NCBI GenBank assembly: GCA_003151555.1
Contig: PLXU01000179.1
Coordinates: 316 to 21,548, forward strand
Source of the DNA: Acidimicrobiaceae bacterium
GTDB taxonomy: Bacteria; Actinomycetota; Acidimicrobiia; Acidimicrobiales; RAAP-2
Length of the DNA: 21,233 nt
Reading direction: 5' to 3'
Part shown: piece after piece, positions 6,950-14,010 of the stretch
How the letters are laid out: every line of letters starts with the position of its first letter
How positions within the stretch are numbered: the stretch's first letter is position 1
Position numbers and translations under genes: made by a program
The notes under the pieces: generated by a model
Seen by the model: the letters and a program-made list of their open reading frames with translations, nothing else
Databases searched by the model: none
What the model was told of the DNA's origin: nothing

Positions 6950-7586
6950 GGCTCGCTCCCGCGCTCTGCTGGCCCGCGTCCTCTTCGAACGGCGGCACGA
7001 CGCCCTTGATGCGCACTAACACGACGTGGACCGCCACCAGGAAGACGAGCACCAGGGGCAAGAGGACGATGTGCCACATCAACATCTGACCGAAGTTCAA
7101 GAGGTTGAAGTAGGCCCCGCCGCCGCTCGCGTTAATGGCGTCCTTGGCCTGGGTCGATATCCACTGCGAGTCGAAGTTGGACTGTGAGACGTAGCCGGTC
7201 AGGGCGGTCACGATCGAGACGAGGAAGAGCACCATGCCGGTGATCCACGTCATCGCGCGGCCCCCGCGCCAGGCGGCCATGAAGTACTTGCCCCACAGGT
7301 GAATGACCATGGCGAAGAAGAAGATCTCGACGCTCCACAGGTGCAGCGAGTTGACGAAATGGCCGATGCTCGAGCCGTGCCACCACGTGGGTCCGCGCAA
7401 GGCGAGCACGCAGCCAGTTGCGATCACGACGATGAGGGCCGAAATCGTGGTCACGCCGAAGACGTAGATCCACGAGGAGACGTAACTGGGCTGCGAATCG
7501 GGCAGCGTCTTCTCCGGTGGGAGTTTTTCGAGCGCGCGACGGCGCAGTCGGGTCGTCCATTGACGATCGATTTCGGATGTGCTCAT
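6942..7586 (-). CDS. Cytochrome b6-type dihaem protein of a quinol:acceptor oxidoreductase (N-terminal b domain)
   Basis: This is a 214-residue membrane protein with four main helices (about 37-62, 80-105, 115-135, 170-192). Two histidine pairs fit the haem b ligands: His82 and His96 (13 residues between) and His172 and His187 (14 residues between). A 14-residue gap in the second pair is the b6f-type spacing rather than the bc1-type 13. The b6-like size and the separate downstream subunit-IV-like gene agree with a split, b6f-type cytochrome b. The ATG at 7584-7586 was chosen over an ORF start at 7808 because AAGGAGA precedes it at 7591-7597 and because the upstream part overlaps a real small gene in another frame. 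It transfers electrons from menaquinol or another quinol in the membrane. The Rieske and cytochrome c partners are not in the window. Confidence 0.85.
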   Translation of the reverse strand: MSTSEIDRQWTTRLRRRALEKLPPEKTLPDSQPSYVSSWIYVFGVTTISALIVVIATGCVLALRGPTWWHGSSIGHFVNSLHLWSVEIFFFAMVIHLWGKYFMAAWRGGRAMTWITGMVLFLVSIVTALTGYVSQSNFDSQWISTQAKDAINASGGGAYFNLLNFGQMLMWHIVLLPLVLVFLVAVHVVLVRIKGVVPPFEEDAGQQSAGASHE

Positions 7587-7762
7587 TGGTTCTCCTTGCG
7601 ACGGCGTCGGCCGGGAAAGGGCAACACGAGTGCCGCCACGAAGGTCAGCAGCATCAGGCCAATGACGATGGTGTTCGCCACGCTTATCTCGATGAAATGC
7701 CAGTGGAGGAAATGACCGGGATGATTGAGCGGCAGCAATGCCGCGTAGAGCAGGGGCCCCAT
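7583..7762 (-). CDS. Small His-rich single-pass membrane protein of the cytochrome b operon
   Basis: This is a 59-residue ORF, ATG at 7760-7762 and TGA at 7583-7585, whose stop overlaps the ATG of the cytochrome b gene as ATGA. It has an N-terminal hydrophobic stretch, then H-P-G-H-F-L-H-W-H with histidines 14, 17, 20 and 22, one clear membrane helix (about 26-48) and a basic tail R-R-R-R-K. The coupling to cytochrome b, sensible composition and membrane topology support a real gene. I do not recognise a named family. It may be a small subunit of the quinol oxidoreductase or help insert haem (inference). The region before its ATG has no strong Shine-Dalgarno sequence. Confidence 0.7.
   Translation of the reverse strand: MGPLLYAALLPLNHPGHFLHWHFIEISVANTIVIGLMLLTFVAALVLPFPGRRRRKENQ
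7591..7597 (-). promoter_or_regulatory. Ribosome-binding site AAGGAGA that fixes the cytochrome b start
   Basis: AAGGAGA lies 4 nt before the ATG at 7586 on the minus strand, within the 3' end of the small upstream gene. It is the strongest Shine-Dalgarno sequence noticed in the window and decides the start over the longer frame that begins at 7808. Confidence 0.75.
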
Positions 7763-7795
7763 ACCTGAATTCCGTTTCTCGGTACCACCCCTGGC

Positions 7796-7806
7796 GACAG
7801 TCTGTC
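7796..7806. promoter_or_regulatory. Short inverted repeat (GACAG-T-CTGTC) upstream of the cytochrome b operon
   Basis: A perfect 5-bp inverted repeat with a 1-nt centre lies 34 nt before the small-gene ATG, in the 92-nt gap between ctaA and that gene. It could be an operator or chance; this gap must contain the promoter of the cytochrome b operon, but I cannot identify a convincing -10/-35 pair. Confidence 0.2.
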
Positions 7807-7854
7807 ACAAAAATCGTGGGGTCACTTAAAGGCTATCAATACCTGAGCAAGCTC

Positions 7855-8784
7855 TTACGCGCTCACCTTCTTGGTGCCCGGTTCCCGGTCGTGCGCGCTC
7901 TGGCGCAAGTGGAACTGGGTCATGCCGATCGTGAGCGACACCGCGCCGGCGACGTGCAGTTCGACGAGCACGGCCGGCACGTGGGTGAGGTACTGCGTGA
8001 GACCAATCGCGGCCTGGACCAGCGCGATGTAGACGAGTCGACGCACGCCTAATTGCAACGCCTTGGGCGCATCGCTCTGCCACACGGCGAGCAGGAGACC
8101 CACGATCAGGCCAATAAAGAGCAGGGCGGTCGCCGAGTGGACCCACGCCGCGTTCGAAAAGGCGAAGGGCAATCGTTTGGCCACCAATTGACCCTGCGAC
8201 GCGCCCGAATGCGGGCCGGACCCGGTCGTCGCGGTGCCGGTGATGACGAGGATGACGAAGGGAATCCAGAGCAGGCGGGCGATGCGCTGGAAGTGCGGGT
8301 CGCGCACGTCGCTGCGCGCTCCCGGCCCGTAGATGTATTTGGAGCGGTGATAGAGCACGGCGCCGACCACCACCATGGCCAGCGAGAACAGCAGGTGCAA
8401 CGAGACCAGCCAGGGGTTGAGCTTGGAGTAGACCACGAAGGCACCCAGTGCCGCGTCGATCAGGATGCCGCCGATCAACATTCCCGCCAGGACAATCAGG
8501 TCACGGCGCTGGGTACGGCGCATGATCGCGGCGACGAAAGTGATCGCCACGACAATGAATAACAAGGCGGTAATCATGCGGTTGCCGTACTCGATGAAGT
8601 GGTGAATGCCCCAGGGGCTGGTGATTCTGCCCTTGAAGCAGGTGGGCCAGTCGGGACAGCCGAGACCCGAGCCGGTCAGGCGAACGGCCGCGCCTGAGAG
8701 GACTATCAGAATCATGGAAAGAAAGGAGGCGAGAGCGAACCAGCGAAACACCGGGACCGGGACGGTGCGTCGTGGTGGAGCCAT
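7855..8784 (-). CDS. ctaA: Haem A synthase (CtaA/COX15)
   Basis: This is a 309-residue protein with eight membrane helices. The first loop has V-R-L-T-G-S-G-L-G-C-P-D-W-P-T-C (34-49), with the Cys43/Cys49 pair, and then I-E-Y-G-N-R (64-69), both hallmarks of COX15/CtaA. Histidines 62, 130, 216 and 277 sit at positions matching the four haem-liganding histidines of Bacillus CtaA. The enzyme oxidises the C8 methyl of haem O to a formyl, giving haem A for aa3-type oxidases. It is divergent from ctaB, which makes its substrate haem O, with 42 nt between them. The ATG at 8782-8784 has TAGGCT 6 nt upstream, so the mRNA may be leaderless. Confidence 0.95.
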   Translation of the reverse strand: MAPPRRTVPVPVFRWFALASFLSMILIVLSGAAVRLTGSGLGCPDWPTCFKGRITSPWGIHHFIEYGNRMITALLFIVVAITFVAAIMRRTQRRDLIVLAGMLIGGILIDAALGAFVVYSKLNPWLVSLHLLFSLAMVVVGAVLYHRSKYIYGPGARSDVRDPHFQRIARLLWIPFVILVITGTATTGSGPHSGASQGQLVAKRLPFAFSNAAWVHSATALLFIGLIVGLLLAVWQSDAPKALQLGVRRLVYIALVQAAIGLTQYLTHVPAVLVELHVAGAVSLTIGMTQFHLRQSAHDREPGTKKVSA

Positions 8785-8790
8785 CTGAGC

Positions 8791-8796
8791 AGCCTA
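8791..8796 (-). promoter_or_regulatory. Candidate -10 box (TAGGCT) for a leaderless ctaA mRNA
   Basis: TAGGCT reads on the minus strand 6 nt before the ctaA ATG. The ctaA/ctaB gap is only 42 nt, so both promoters overlap and the two genes could be co-regulated. Confidence 0.45.
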
Positions 8797-8814
8797 GAGA
8801 AAGCCCGGGTCTCC

Positions 8815-8820
8815 TAGTAT
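8815..8820 (+). promoter_or_regulatory. Candidate -10 box (TAGTAT) for a leaderless ctaB mRNA
   Basis: TAGTAT, close to the TATAAT/TAnnnT consensus, ends 6 nt before the ctaB ATG at 8827, which would make the A of ATG the first transcribed base. The gap has only pyrimidine-rich sequence and no Shine-Dalgarno motif. Confidence 0.5.
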
Positions 8821-8826
8821 TCCCCT

Positions 8827-9741
8827 ATGACAATCGCCGCTCCCCCATCGCGCTCGCGCGTGGACTTGCTTCGCGGCTACGTTGCCTTGACCAAGCCCCG
8901 CATTATTGAACTGCTGCTCGTCACCACGGTGCCCACCATGGTGGTAGCGGCCAACGGTATCCCCGGCCTCTGGTTGATCGTGGCCACCCTCATCGGGGGC
9001 ACGCTGGCGGCCGGGGGGGCCAACGCATTCAACATGGTGCTCGACCGCGACATCGACGCGATCATGGAGCGCACGAAGCGACGTCCCCTGGTCACGGGCG
9101 TCATGACGCCCCGGGCCGCCACGATATTTGCCGTGGCCCTCGAACTGGCGGCGTTCGCCGCCCTGTCGCTGTGGGTCAACATGTTGTCCGCCTACCTGGC
9201 AATGGCCGCCACGGCCTTTTACGTGGTGGTGTACACCTTCTGGTTAAAGCGCCGCAGCAAGCAGAACATTGTCATTGGCGGCGCCGCGGGCGCGGTACCG
9301 GTGTTGATCGGTTGGGCGGCCGTGACGAACTCACTGTCGTGGACCCCGGTCCTGTTGTTCCTCGTAATTTTCATCTGGACGCCGCCGCACTTTTGGGCCC
9401 TGGCCGTGCGTTACCGCGACGACTACGAGGCGGCCCGCGTGCCGATGATGCCCGTGGTCGCGTCGCTGCGTCGCACCACCCTCGAGATCCTGATCTATTC
9501 GGTGGTGATGTGGGCCGTCACCGTTCTGGTGGGACCCGTGGCTCACTTGGGCTGGATCTACGCCATCACCGCGCTGGTGCTCGGAGGACTCTTCACCTTC
9601 TACGCGCTGCGGCTCTATCGCCACTCGCTCAACGATCGGGCCGACGTTGGTGAGGCCATGCGGCTCTTCCACTTCTCGATTACGTACCTGACGGCGCTCT
9701 TCGTCCTGATGGCGGTGGATGTCCTTGTCCGACACCACTAA
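8827..9741 (+). CDS. ctaB: Protohaem IX farnesyltransferase (haem O synthase, CtaB/CyoE)
   Basis: This is a 304-residue UbiA-family prenyltransferase with about nine membrane helices. The first Asp-rich motif is N-M-V-L-D-R-D-I-D (69-77), the N-x3-D-x3-D that binds the magnesium and farnesyl diphosphate, followed by R-R-P-L-V-T-G (85-91). The second region R-Y-R-D-D-Y-E-A-A-R-V-P-M (195-207) is specific to haem O synthases. The enzyme adds a farnesyl tail to haem B, giving haem O, which CtaA then oxidises. The last 23 nt overlap the start of the TlpA-like gene, so the two are likely one transcript. Confidence 0.96.
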   Translation: MTIAAPPSRSRVDLLRGYVALTKPRIIELLLVTTVPTMVVAANGIPGLWLIVATLIGGTLAAGGANAFNMVLDRDIDAIMERTKRRPLVTGVMTPRAATIFAVALELAAFAALSLWVNMLSAYLAMAATAFYVVVYTFWLKRRSKQNIVIGGAAGAVPVLIGWAAVTNSLSWTPVLLFLVIFIWTPPHFWALAVRYRDDYEAARVPMMPVVASLRRTTLEILIYSVVMWAVTVLVGPVAHLGWIYAITALVLGGLFTFYALRLYRHSLNDRADVGEAMRLFHFSITYLTALFVLMAVDVLVRHH

Positions 9742-10291
9742 GCCACGACGCGGGCACCCCTCACCGATGATGTTCGTGTCCATCGGTATTGGCACCGTGG
9801 CGGCCGTGGCGTTGATCGTGATCGTCTCGATTCTCACCGGCAGCGCCGTGAAGAACGGTGCCGCGACGTCGGAACTGGTGGGCACCAAGGTACCGGGCTT
9901 TAGCCTGAGCGGACTCAACGCGGGCACCCAGCACGCCCCGTGGACCTCCGGGCACGCCGGCGTGCTGATCTTCTTCGCCAGTTACTGCGGACCGTGCCAC
10001 AAGGAGATGCCCGAAGTCGCCACGTACCTGCGTCATCACGACCAGAAGCCAGTGGTGGTGATGGGCATCGACGCCGTCGACGCTCGCTCGTCCGGCCAGG
10101 CCTTCGTGAAGAAGTCCAAGGTGACCTTTCCGGTGGCCTTTGACCCCAATGGCGTCGTGACGACGAACATCTTCAAGTTTGAGAACGTGCCCGAGACCGT
10201 GTTTGTATCCCACAAGGGCATCGTCGAGCAGGTCTATTTCGGGGCGATTCCCGTCAGTCAATTGAAAAGCGGCCTCGCCGCGCTGCACTAG
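9719..10291 (+). CDS. TlpA/ResA-like membrane-anchored thiol-disulfide oxidoreductase
   Basis: This is a 190-residue protein with a short basic N-terminus, one membrane anchor (about 18-40) and an extracytoplasmic thioredoxin fold. The active site is F-F-A-S-Y-C-G-P-C-H-K-E-M-P-E (85-99), with the C-G-P-C pair Cys90/Cys93, and a cis-proline in N-V-P-E-T (Pro158). TlpA/ResA proteins reduce disulfides of apocytochrome c or of copper sites during oxidase assembly; the overlap with ctaB fits such a role. The ATG at 9719 lies inside ctaB and keeps a cytoplasmic tail; the ATG pair at residues 17-18 is an alternative start. It converges on the ABC permease with only 4 nt between stops. Confidence 0.88.
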   Translation: MSLSDTTKPRRGHPSPMMFVSIGIGTVAAVALIVIVSILTGSAVKNGAATSELVGTKVPGFSLSGLNAGTQHAPWTSGHAGVLIFFASYCGPCHKEMPEVATYLRHHDQKPVVVMGIDAVDARSSGQAFVKKSKVTFPVAFDPNGVVTTNIFKFENVPETVFVSHKGIVEQVYFGAIPVSQLKSGLAALH

Positions 10292-10295
10292 AGAT

Positions 10296-11027
10296 CTAGT
10301 CGAAGCGGAAGGTGCGAGCGGCCAGCAGGGGCGCCAGCACCGCCCACACGCCGAGCGAGAGCCAGTCGGCGCCCGAGGGCGACAGCCCCAGCCCCAACAC
10401 GCGGTGCAGCCCGTCGGCCATGGCGCCCGGTGGCAACGCCACCACGACTTTTTGCACGAAGCCCGGCAGCGACGTGACGGGCACCACGATGCCCGAAACC
10501 AGTAGCAGCACTAAGTACAGGCCGTTGCTCGCCGCCAGGTTCACTTCGGCGCGCAGGCTCCCGGCGAGCGCCAGGCCTATCCCGGCGCAGCCCGCCGAGC
10601 CCAGGATGAGCGCGGCTGTGACTTGGAGGGTGCCGGTGGCGCCCCCGTGGGGATGCCACTTGAGCACCAGGGCCACGACCGACAAGATCACGACTTGCAG
10701 CGCCTCGGTCACCAGAACGCCGGCAATTTTGGCGCCAATGAGACGGCGTCGGCCGAGCGGAGTGACGTGCAAGCGTCGCAGCACGCCGAATGACCTCTCG
10801 AAGCCGGTCGCGATAGAAAGGGCCACCAAGGACGTGGAGAGCACGCAGAGGACCAAGATCCCCGGGGCGATGAAGTTGATTCGGTGCGGCGTCGGCGTGG
10901 CGGTGACGCGGGCCAGTGAGAAGAAGACCAGCAGTAGCACGGGAATCCCGACGGTGAGCAGCAAGGTCTCGCCGCGGCGCACGGTCATGCGCACTTCCGC
11001 GCGCGTTTGGGCCCACCACGCGTTCAC
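10296..11027 (-). CDS. ABC-2 type transporter permease
   Basis: This is a 243-residue protein with six predicted membrane helices and the ABC-2 topology of multidrug, lipid or antibiotic exporters. It has an N-terminal amphipathic stretch, a first helix at about 22-42, and the cytoplasmic R-R-L-H-V-T-P-L-G-R (about 84-93) after the second helix, which is typical of DrrB/NodJ-like permeases. The start is GTG at 11025-11027, overlapping the stop of the ATPase gene as GTGA, which identifies its partner. A much longer open frame runs on upstream through the ATPase gene in another frame and is an artefact. Substrate unknown. Confidence 0.88.
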   Translation of the reverse strand: MNAWWAQTRAEVRMTVRRGETLLLTVGIPVLLLVFFSLARVTATPTPHRINFIAPGILVLCVLSTSLVALSIATGFERSFGVLRRLHVTPLGRRRLIGAKIAGVLVTEALQVVILSVVALVLKWHPHGGATGTLQVTAALILGSAGCAGIGLALAGSLRAEVNLAASNGLYLVLLLVSGIVVPVTSLPGFVQKVVVALPPGAMADGLHRVLGLGLSPSGADWLSLGVWAVLAPLLAARTFRFD

Positions 11028-11935
11028 GTCGCCACCGACTTCCTCTCCTCGGCGATCAGTTCCAGGTAGCGCTCCTCGAGCGAGGCGTGCGTGCGCAACG
11101 ACACCATCGACGCTCCCGCACTGGAGAGGTAACTCGTCACGACCGCCAGGCGTTCGGGAGAGGACGCGATGTCGCAGCGTAGCCGTCGGGGTCCGTCTTG
11201 CACCACGCCACAACCCAAGAGCGCGGCCAAAGCGCTGGGATCGACGGGCTCGGACGTCTCGACGATCATCTCGGGGCGGCCGGCCAATTCGTTGAGCGTT
11301 CCCTGAACAACCACGTGGCCACCACTCATGATGACCAGTCGATCGGCCAGCAGCTCCGCCTCGTTCAGTTCGTGGGTGGTGATGAGCAGGGCGCACCCGC
11401 GTTCGCGCTCGGCGCGCACGATGTCGCGAATGACCTGGCGACCTTCGGGATCGACGGCGGTGGTGGGTTCGTCGAGCACCAGTACCCGAGGACGGCCCAG
11501 CAACGCCAGGGCGAGCAGGGTTCGTTGCTGTTCGCCGCCGCTCAAACGGCGCCACGGCGTTCTTGCGCAACGTTGCAGGTCCAATTGGACGAGCAGCTCC
11601 TTGGGATCGCGCGGCGCGTCGTAGTAGGAGGCGGTGAGCTCGAGCACCTGGGTTGGGGTCATCGGGAACCAGACGCCGCCGCGCTGTAAGAGCGCGCCCG
11701 TGCGCGCGACCACTTCGCGATGGTCGCGAAGTGGGTCGAGACCCCCGAGGCGCACCGTGCCTGATGTGGGCGCTCGAAAGCCCAGCAACGTTTCGACGAC
11801 GGTGGTCTTGCCGGCGCCGTTGGGTCCGAGCAGGGTGACGACGTCGCCGTAGTCCACGCGCAACGTGACGTCTTGGACGGCGTGCAGACTGGCAAAGTCG
11901 ACGCCTAGGTGGTTGATCTCGACGGCGTTGCTCAC
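11024..11935 (-). CDS. ABC transporter ATP-binding protein (CcmA/DrrA-type)
   Basis: This is a 303-residue nucleotide-binding subunit. In order it has Walker A G-P-N-G-A-G-K-T-T (37-45), signature L-S-G-G-E-Q-Q (131-137), Walker B V-L-V-L-D-E-P (151-157) and the switch histidine in T-T-H-E (His188). A C-terminal extension of about 100 residues is common in DrrA-like exporters. ATP hydrolysis drives the permease encoded immediately downstream (4-nt overlap). I chose GTG at 11935 over a TTG at 11941 because it has a TAGGTT box 8 nt upstream, matching the leaderless layout seen elsewhere; the TTG would give two more residues. Confidence 0.92.
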   Translation of the reverse strand: MSNAVEINHLGVDFASLHAVQDVTLRVDYGDVVTLLGPNGAGKTTVVETLLGFRAPTSGTVRLGGLDPLRDHREVVARTGALLQRGGVWFPMTPTQVLELTASYYDAPRDPKELLVQLDLQRCARTPWRRLSGGEQQRTLLALALLGRPRVLVLDEPTTAVDPEGRQVIRDIVRAERERGCALLITTHELNEAELLADRLVIMSGGHVVVQGTLNELAGRPEMIVETSEPVDPSALAALLGCGVVQDGPRRLRCDIASSPERLAVVTSYLSSAGASMVSLRTHASLEERYLELIAEERKSVAT

Positions 11936-11943
11936 GACCAATG

Positions 11944-11949
11944 AACCTA
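11944..11949 (-). promoter_or_regulatory. Candidate -10 box (TAGGTT) for the ABC exporter operon
   Basis: TAGGTT on the minus strand ends 8 nt before the GTG at 11935. If it is used, the alternative TTG at 11941 would lie upstream of the transcription start and could not be the initiator. Confidence 0.4.
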
Positions 11950-11980
11950 GACGTTCTGGGGAGCGCGGACCTCACTTCGG

Positions 11981-11986
11981 TAGGCT
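11981..11986 (+). promoter_or_regulatory. Candidate -10 box (TAGGCT) for a leaderless serS mRNA
   Basis: TAGGCT ends 7 nt before the serS ATG at 11994. The 58-nt gap to the divergent ABC operon leaves no room for a T-box leader, so that kind of tRNA-sensing regulation of serS is not seen here. Confidence 0.4.
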
Positions 11987-11993
11987 CTGGGTC

Positions 11994-13301
11994 ATGATTG
12001 ATCTCGTCCAACTGCGCCGTGAACCGGAGTTCGTGAAGGCCGCCCTGGCCCGGCGCGGCGTGCCGGGCCAGACGATGGACGAGATTGTGACTCTGGACGT
12101 CGAGCATCGTCGGCTACTCCAAGAGGTGGAGGGATTGCGCGCGGAGGTGAACGAACTCTCGCGCCAGGTGGGCGGCGCGCACCGCAACAAGGACCTGGCG
12201 ACCGCCCGTGAATTGACCGAAAAGAGCCGTGAACTGGGCGATCGCGAGCGCGAAGTCAACGACGCCACCGAAGCCGCGGGGTCTGCGCTGCGCGAGATGC
12301 TGCTCATGATTCCCAACCTCCCCGCGCCCGACGTACCCCAAGGCGTTGACGACGCCGACAACGTAGAGCAGCGCCGGTGGTGGGTCGGCATGGACGAGGG
12401 CGCGCAATTGCCCACCTACGAGGCCCATCAGCGGGTGCCGCACTGGGACATTGGCGTGGAACTGGGCATCCTGGACCTCGAGTCCGGCGCCAAATTGGCC
12501 GGCTCGATGTTCCCGCTTTATCGCGGCGCCGGTGCTCGGTTGCTGCGCGCGTTGGGTTCCTTCGCGTTGGATCGCCACGCGGGCGACTACGAAGAGATAC
12601 GCCCGCCGACCCTCGCGCTGACCGAGACAATGATGTCCACCGGTCACTTGCCCAAGTCGGTCGATGACATGTACGCCATTGAGCGTGACGGCCTCTGGGC
12701 CATTCCCACGGCCGAGGTGCCGCTCACGTCGATGCACCGTGGCGAAATCCTCGACGAAGCCCGGTTGCCGATACGCCTCACCGCCCAGACGGCCTGCTTT
12801 CGACGTGAGGCCGGGGCGGCCGGTCGTGACACCCGAGGGGTATTGCGCGTGCACGAGTTCGACAAGGTGGAACTCTTCAATTACTGCACGCCCGAACAGG
12901 CCGATGACGCGTTCGCCGACGTGCTCGCGAGGGCCGAGGGCATCTTGCAGGCGTTGGGTCTCACCTACCGCGTGCTCCTGCTCTGCACGGGCGACCTCGG
13001 CACGTCGGCGGCGCGCACGCTCGATCTCGAGGTCTTCAGCCCCGGGGTTGATCGCTGGCTCGAGGTCTCGTCGGTCAGTTGGTTTGGTGACTTCCAAGCG
13101 CGCCGCGCCAACGTGCGCTACCGCACGGTCGACGGATCAATCGCGTTGGTGCACACGGTGAACGGGTCGGCACTGGCGTGGGGTCGCGTGTGGGCGGCGC
13201 TCGTAGAGTCCAACCGCCAGAGCGATGGCTCGGTGGTGTTGCCCGACGTGCTCGCGCCGTACATGGGCGGCAACACGACGATCGCTAGTCGTCCGGCGTG
13301 A
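11994..13301 (+). CDS. serS: Seryl-tRNA synthetase
   Basis: This is a 435-residue class II aminoacyl-tRNA synthetase, normal length for SerRS. The N-terminal M-I-D-L-V-Q-L-R is typical, and residues about 30-105 form the charged antiparallel coiled coil that binds the long variable arm of tRNA-Ser. The catalytic core has T-A-E-V-P-L-T-S (239-246), motif 2 F-R-R-E-A-G (269-274) with V-H-E-F-D-K-V-E (287-294), and motif 3 around N-G-S-A-L-A-W-G-R (390-398), followed by the usual D-G-S-V-V-L-P-D-V-L end. Where many SerRS read S-S-C-S-N, this one reads S-S-V-S-W before F-G-D-F-Q-A-R-R. The ATG at 11994 was chosen because an upstream extension to 11865 would run into the divergent ABC gene. The 3' end overlaps regX3 by 17 nt, tail to tail. 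Confidence 0.96.
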   Translation: MIDLVQLRREPEFVKAALARRGVPGQTMDEIVTLDVEHRRLLQEVEGLRAEVNELSRQVGGAHRNKDLATARELTEKSRELGDREREVNDATEAAGSALREMLLMIPNLPAPDVPQGVDDADNVEQRRWWVGMDEGAQLPTYEAHQRVPHWDIGVELGILDLESGAKLAGSMFPLYRGAGARLLRALGSFALDRHAGDYEEIRPPTLALTETMMSTGHLPKSVDDMYAIERDGLWAIPTAEVPLTSMHRGEILDEARLPIRLTAQTACFRREAGAAGRDTRGVLRVHEFDKVELFNYCTPEQADDAFADVLARAEGILQALGLTYRVLLLCTGDLGTSAARTLDLEVFSPGVDRWLEVSSVSWFGDFQARRANVRYRTVDGSIALVHTVNGSALAWGRVWAALVESNRQSDGSVVLPDVLAPYMGGNTTIASRPA

Positions 13302-14010
13302 TCTCGAATCGGTAGCCGACGCCGCGCACGGTGGTGATGCCGGTGGGGTTCTTGGGGTCGTCTTCGATGAGTGTGCGCAGACGCTTGATGTGCACGTCGA
13401 GGGTCTTCGTGTCGCCCACGTAGTCACTGCCCCAGACTCGGTCGATTAACACTTCGCGGGTGAGCACCCGGCCGGGATTTTCTAGCAGCAATCGCAGCAA
13501 GGCGAACTCCTTCTTGCGCAACTTGATTTCCGCGTCGCCCACGAAGCAGCGCCGGGCGTCAATGTCCATGCGGATTCTTCCGCACTGAATCTGCTCCTGC
13601 TCGCCGCTCGATTGGTCGTGAATCTCGCGGCGGCGAAGCACGGCATGAATTCTCGCCACCAGTTCGCGCAGACGGTAGGGCTTGGTCACGTAGTCGTCGG
13701 CGCCTAGTTCGAGCATCAGGACCATGTCGACTTCTTCGCCCTTGGCGCTCACGATGATGATCGGGACGTCGCTCTTGACTCGAATGGCGCGACAGACGTC
13801 GAGCCCGGACATCTTGGGCAGCATGAGGTCGAGCAGAACCGTGTCGAAATTTCCCTTGTCGAAGAGCACGACGGCCTCTTGTCCGTCGCGCGCGATGGTG
13901 ATGTCGAAACCTTCGTGGTCGAGTCCCACGCTCAGCGCGTCGATGAAGGACTCCTCGTCTTCGACCACGAGCAGGCGGACCCGCTGTTCAGACTTGGACT
14001 TTTTGCTCAT
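13285..14010 (-). CDS. regX3: RegX3-like OmpR/PhoB-family response regulator
   Basis: This is a 241-residue two-domain regulator. The receiver domain has the acidic pair Glu17/Asp18, phosphoacceptor Asp61 in V-L-L-D-L-M-L-P, Ser88 in I-V-S-A-K and Lys110 in V-T-K-P-Y. The C-terminal winged helix has R-K-K-E-F-A-L-L and W-G-S-D-Y-V-G-D-T-K-T-L-D-V-H-I-K-R-L-R, which is nearly the RegX3 recognition-helix region known from mycobacteria. RegX3 controls phosphate-starvation genes in mycobacteria and streptomycetes; the same role here is inference. It is encoded after its kinase with an ATGA overlap, and its 3' end overlaps serS by 17 nt. Confidence 0.88.
   Translation of the reverse strand: MSKKSKSEQRVRLLVVEDEESFIDALSVGLDHEGFDITIARDGQEAVVLFDKGNFDTVLLDLMLPKMSGLDVCRAIRVKSDVPIIIVSAKGEEVDMVLMLELGADDYVTKPYRLRELVARIHAVLRRREIHDQSSGEQEQIQCGRIRMDIDARRCFVGDAEIKLRKKEFALLRLLLENPGRVLTREVLIDRVWGSDYVGDTKTLDVHIKRLRTLIEDDPKNPTGITTVRGVGYRFEITPDD

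Noticed and set aside
7587..7808. N-terminal extension of cytochrome b from 7808
   Set aside because: The AAGGAGA ribosome-binding site and the ATGA overlap with the small gene fix the start at 7586; the extension is a shadow of that small gene.
10288..10299. Possible palindrome CTAG-AGAT-CTAG between tlpA and the ABC permease
   Set aside because: It is not a full inverted repeat; it mainly reflects two facing TAG stop codons.
11865..11993. N-terminal extension of serS starting at 11865
   Set aside because: It would add 43 residues of no SerRS character and overlap the divergent ABC gene; the ATG at 11994 gives the usual start of the family.
10296..12107. 603-codon minus-strand frame spanning the ABC permease and ATPase genes
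   Set aside because: Only the last 243 residues are a real protein (the permease). The upstream part is Arg-rich antiphase translation of the ATPase gene, which has its own correct frame.
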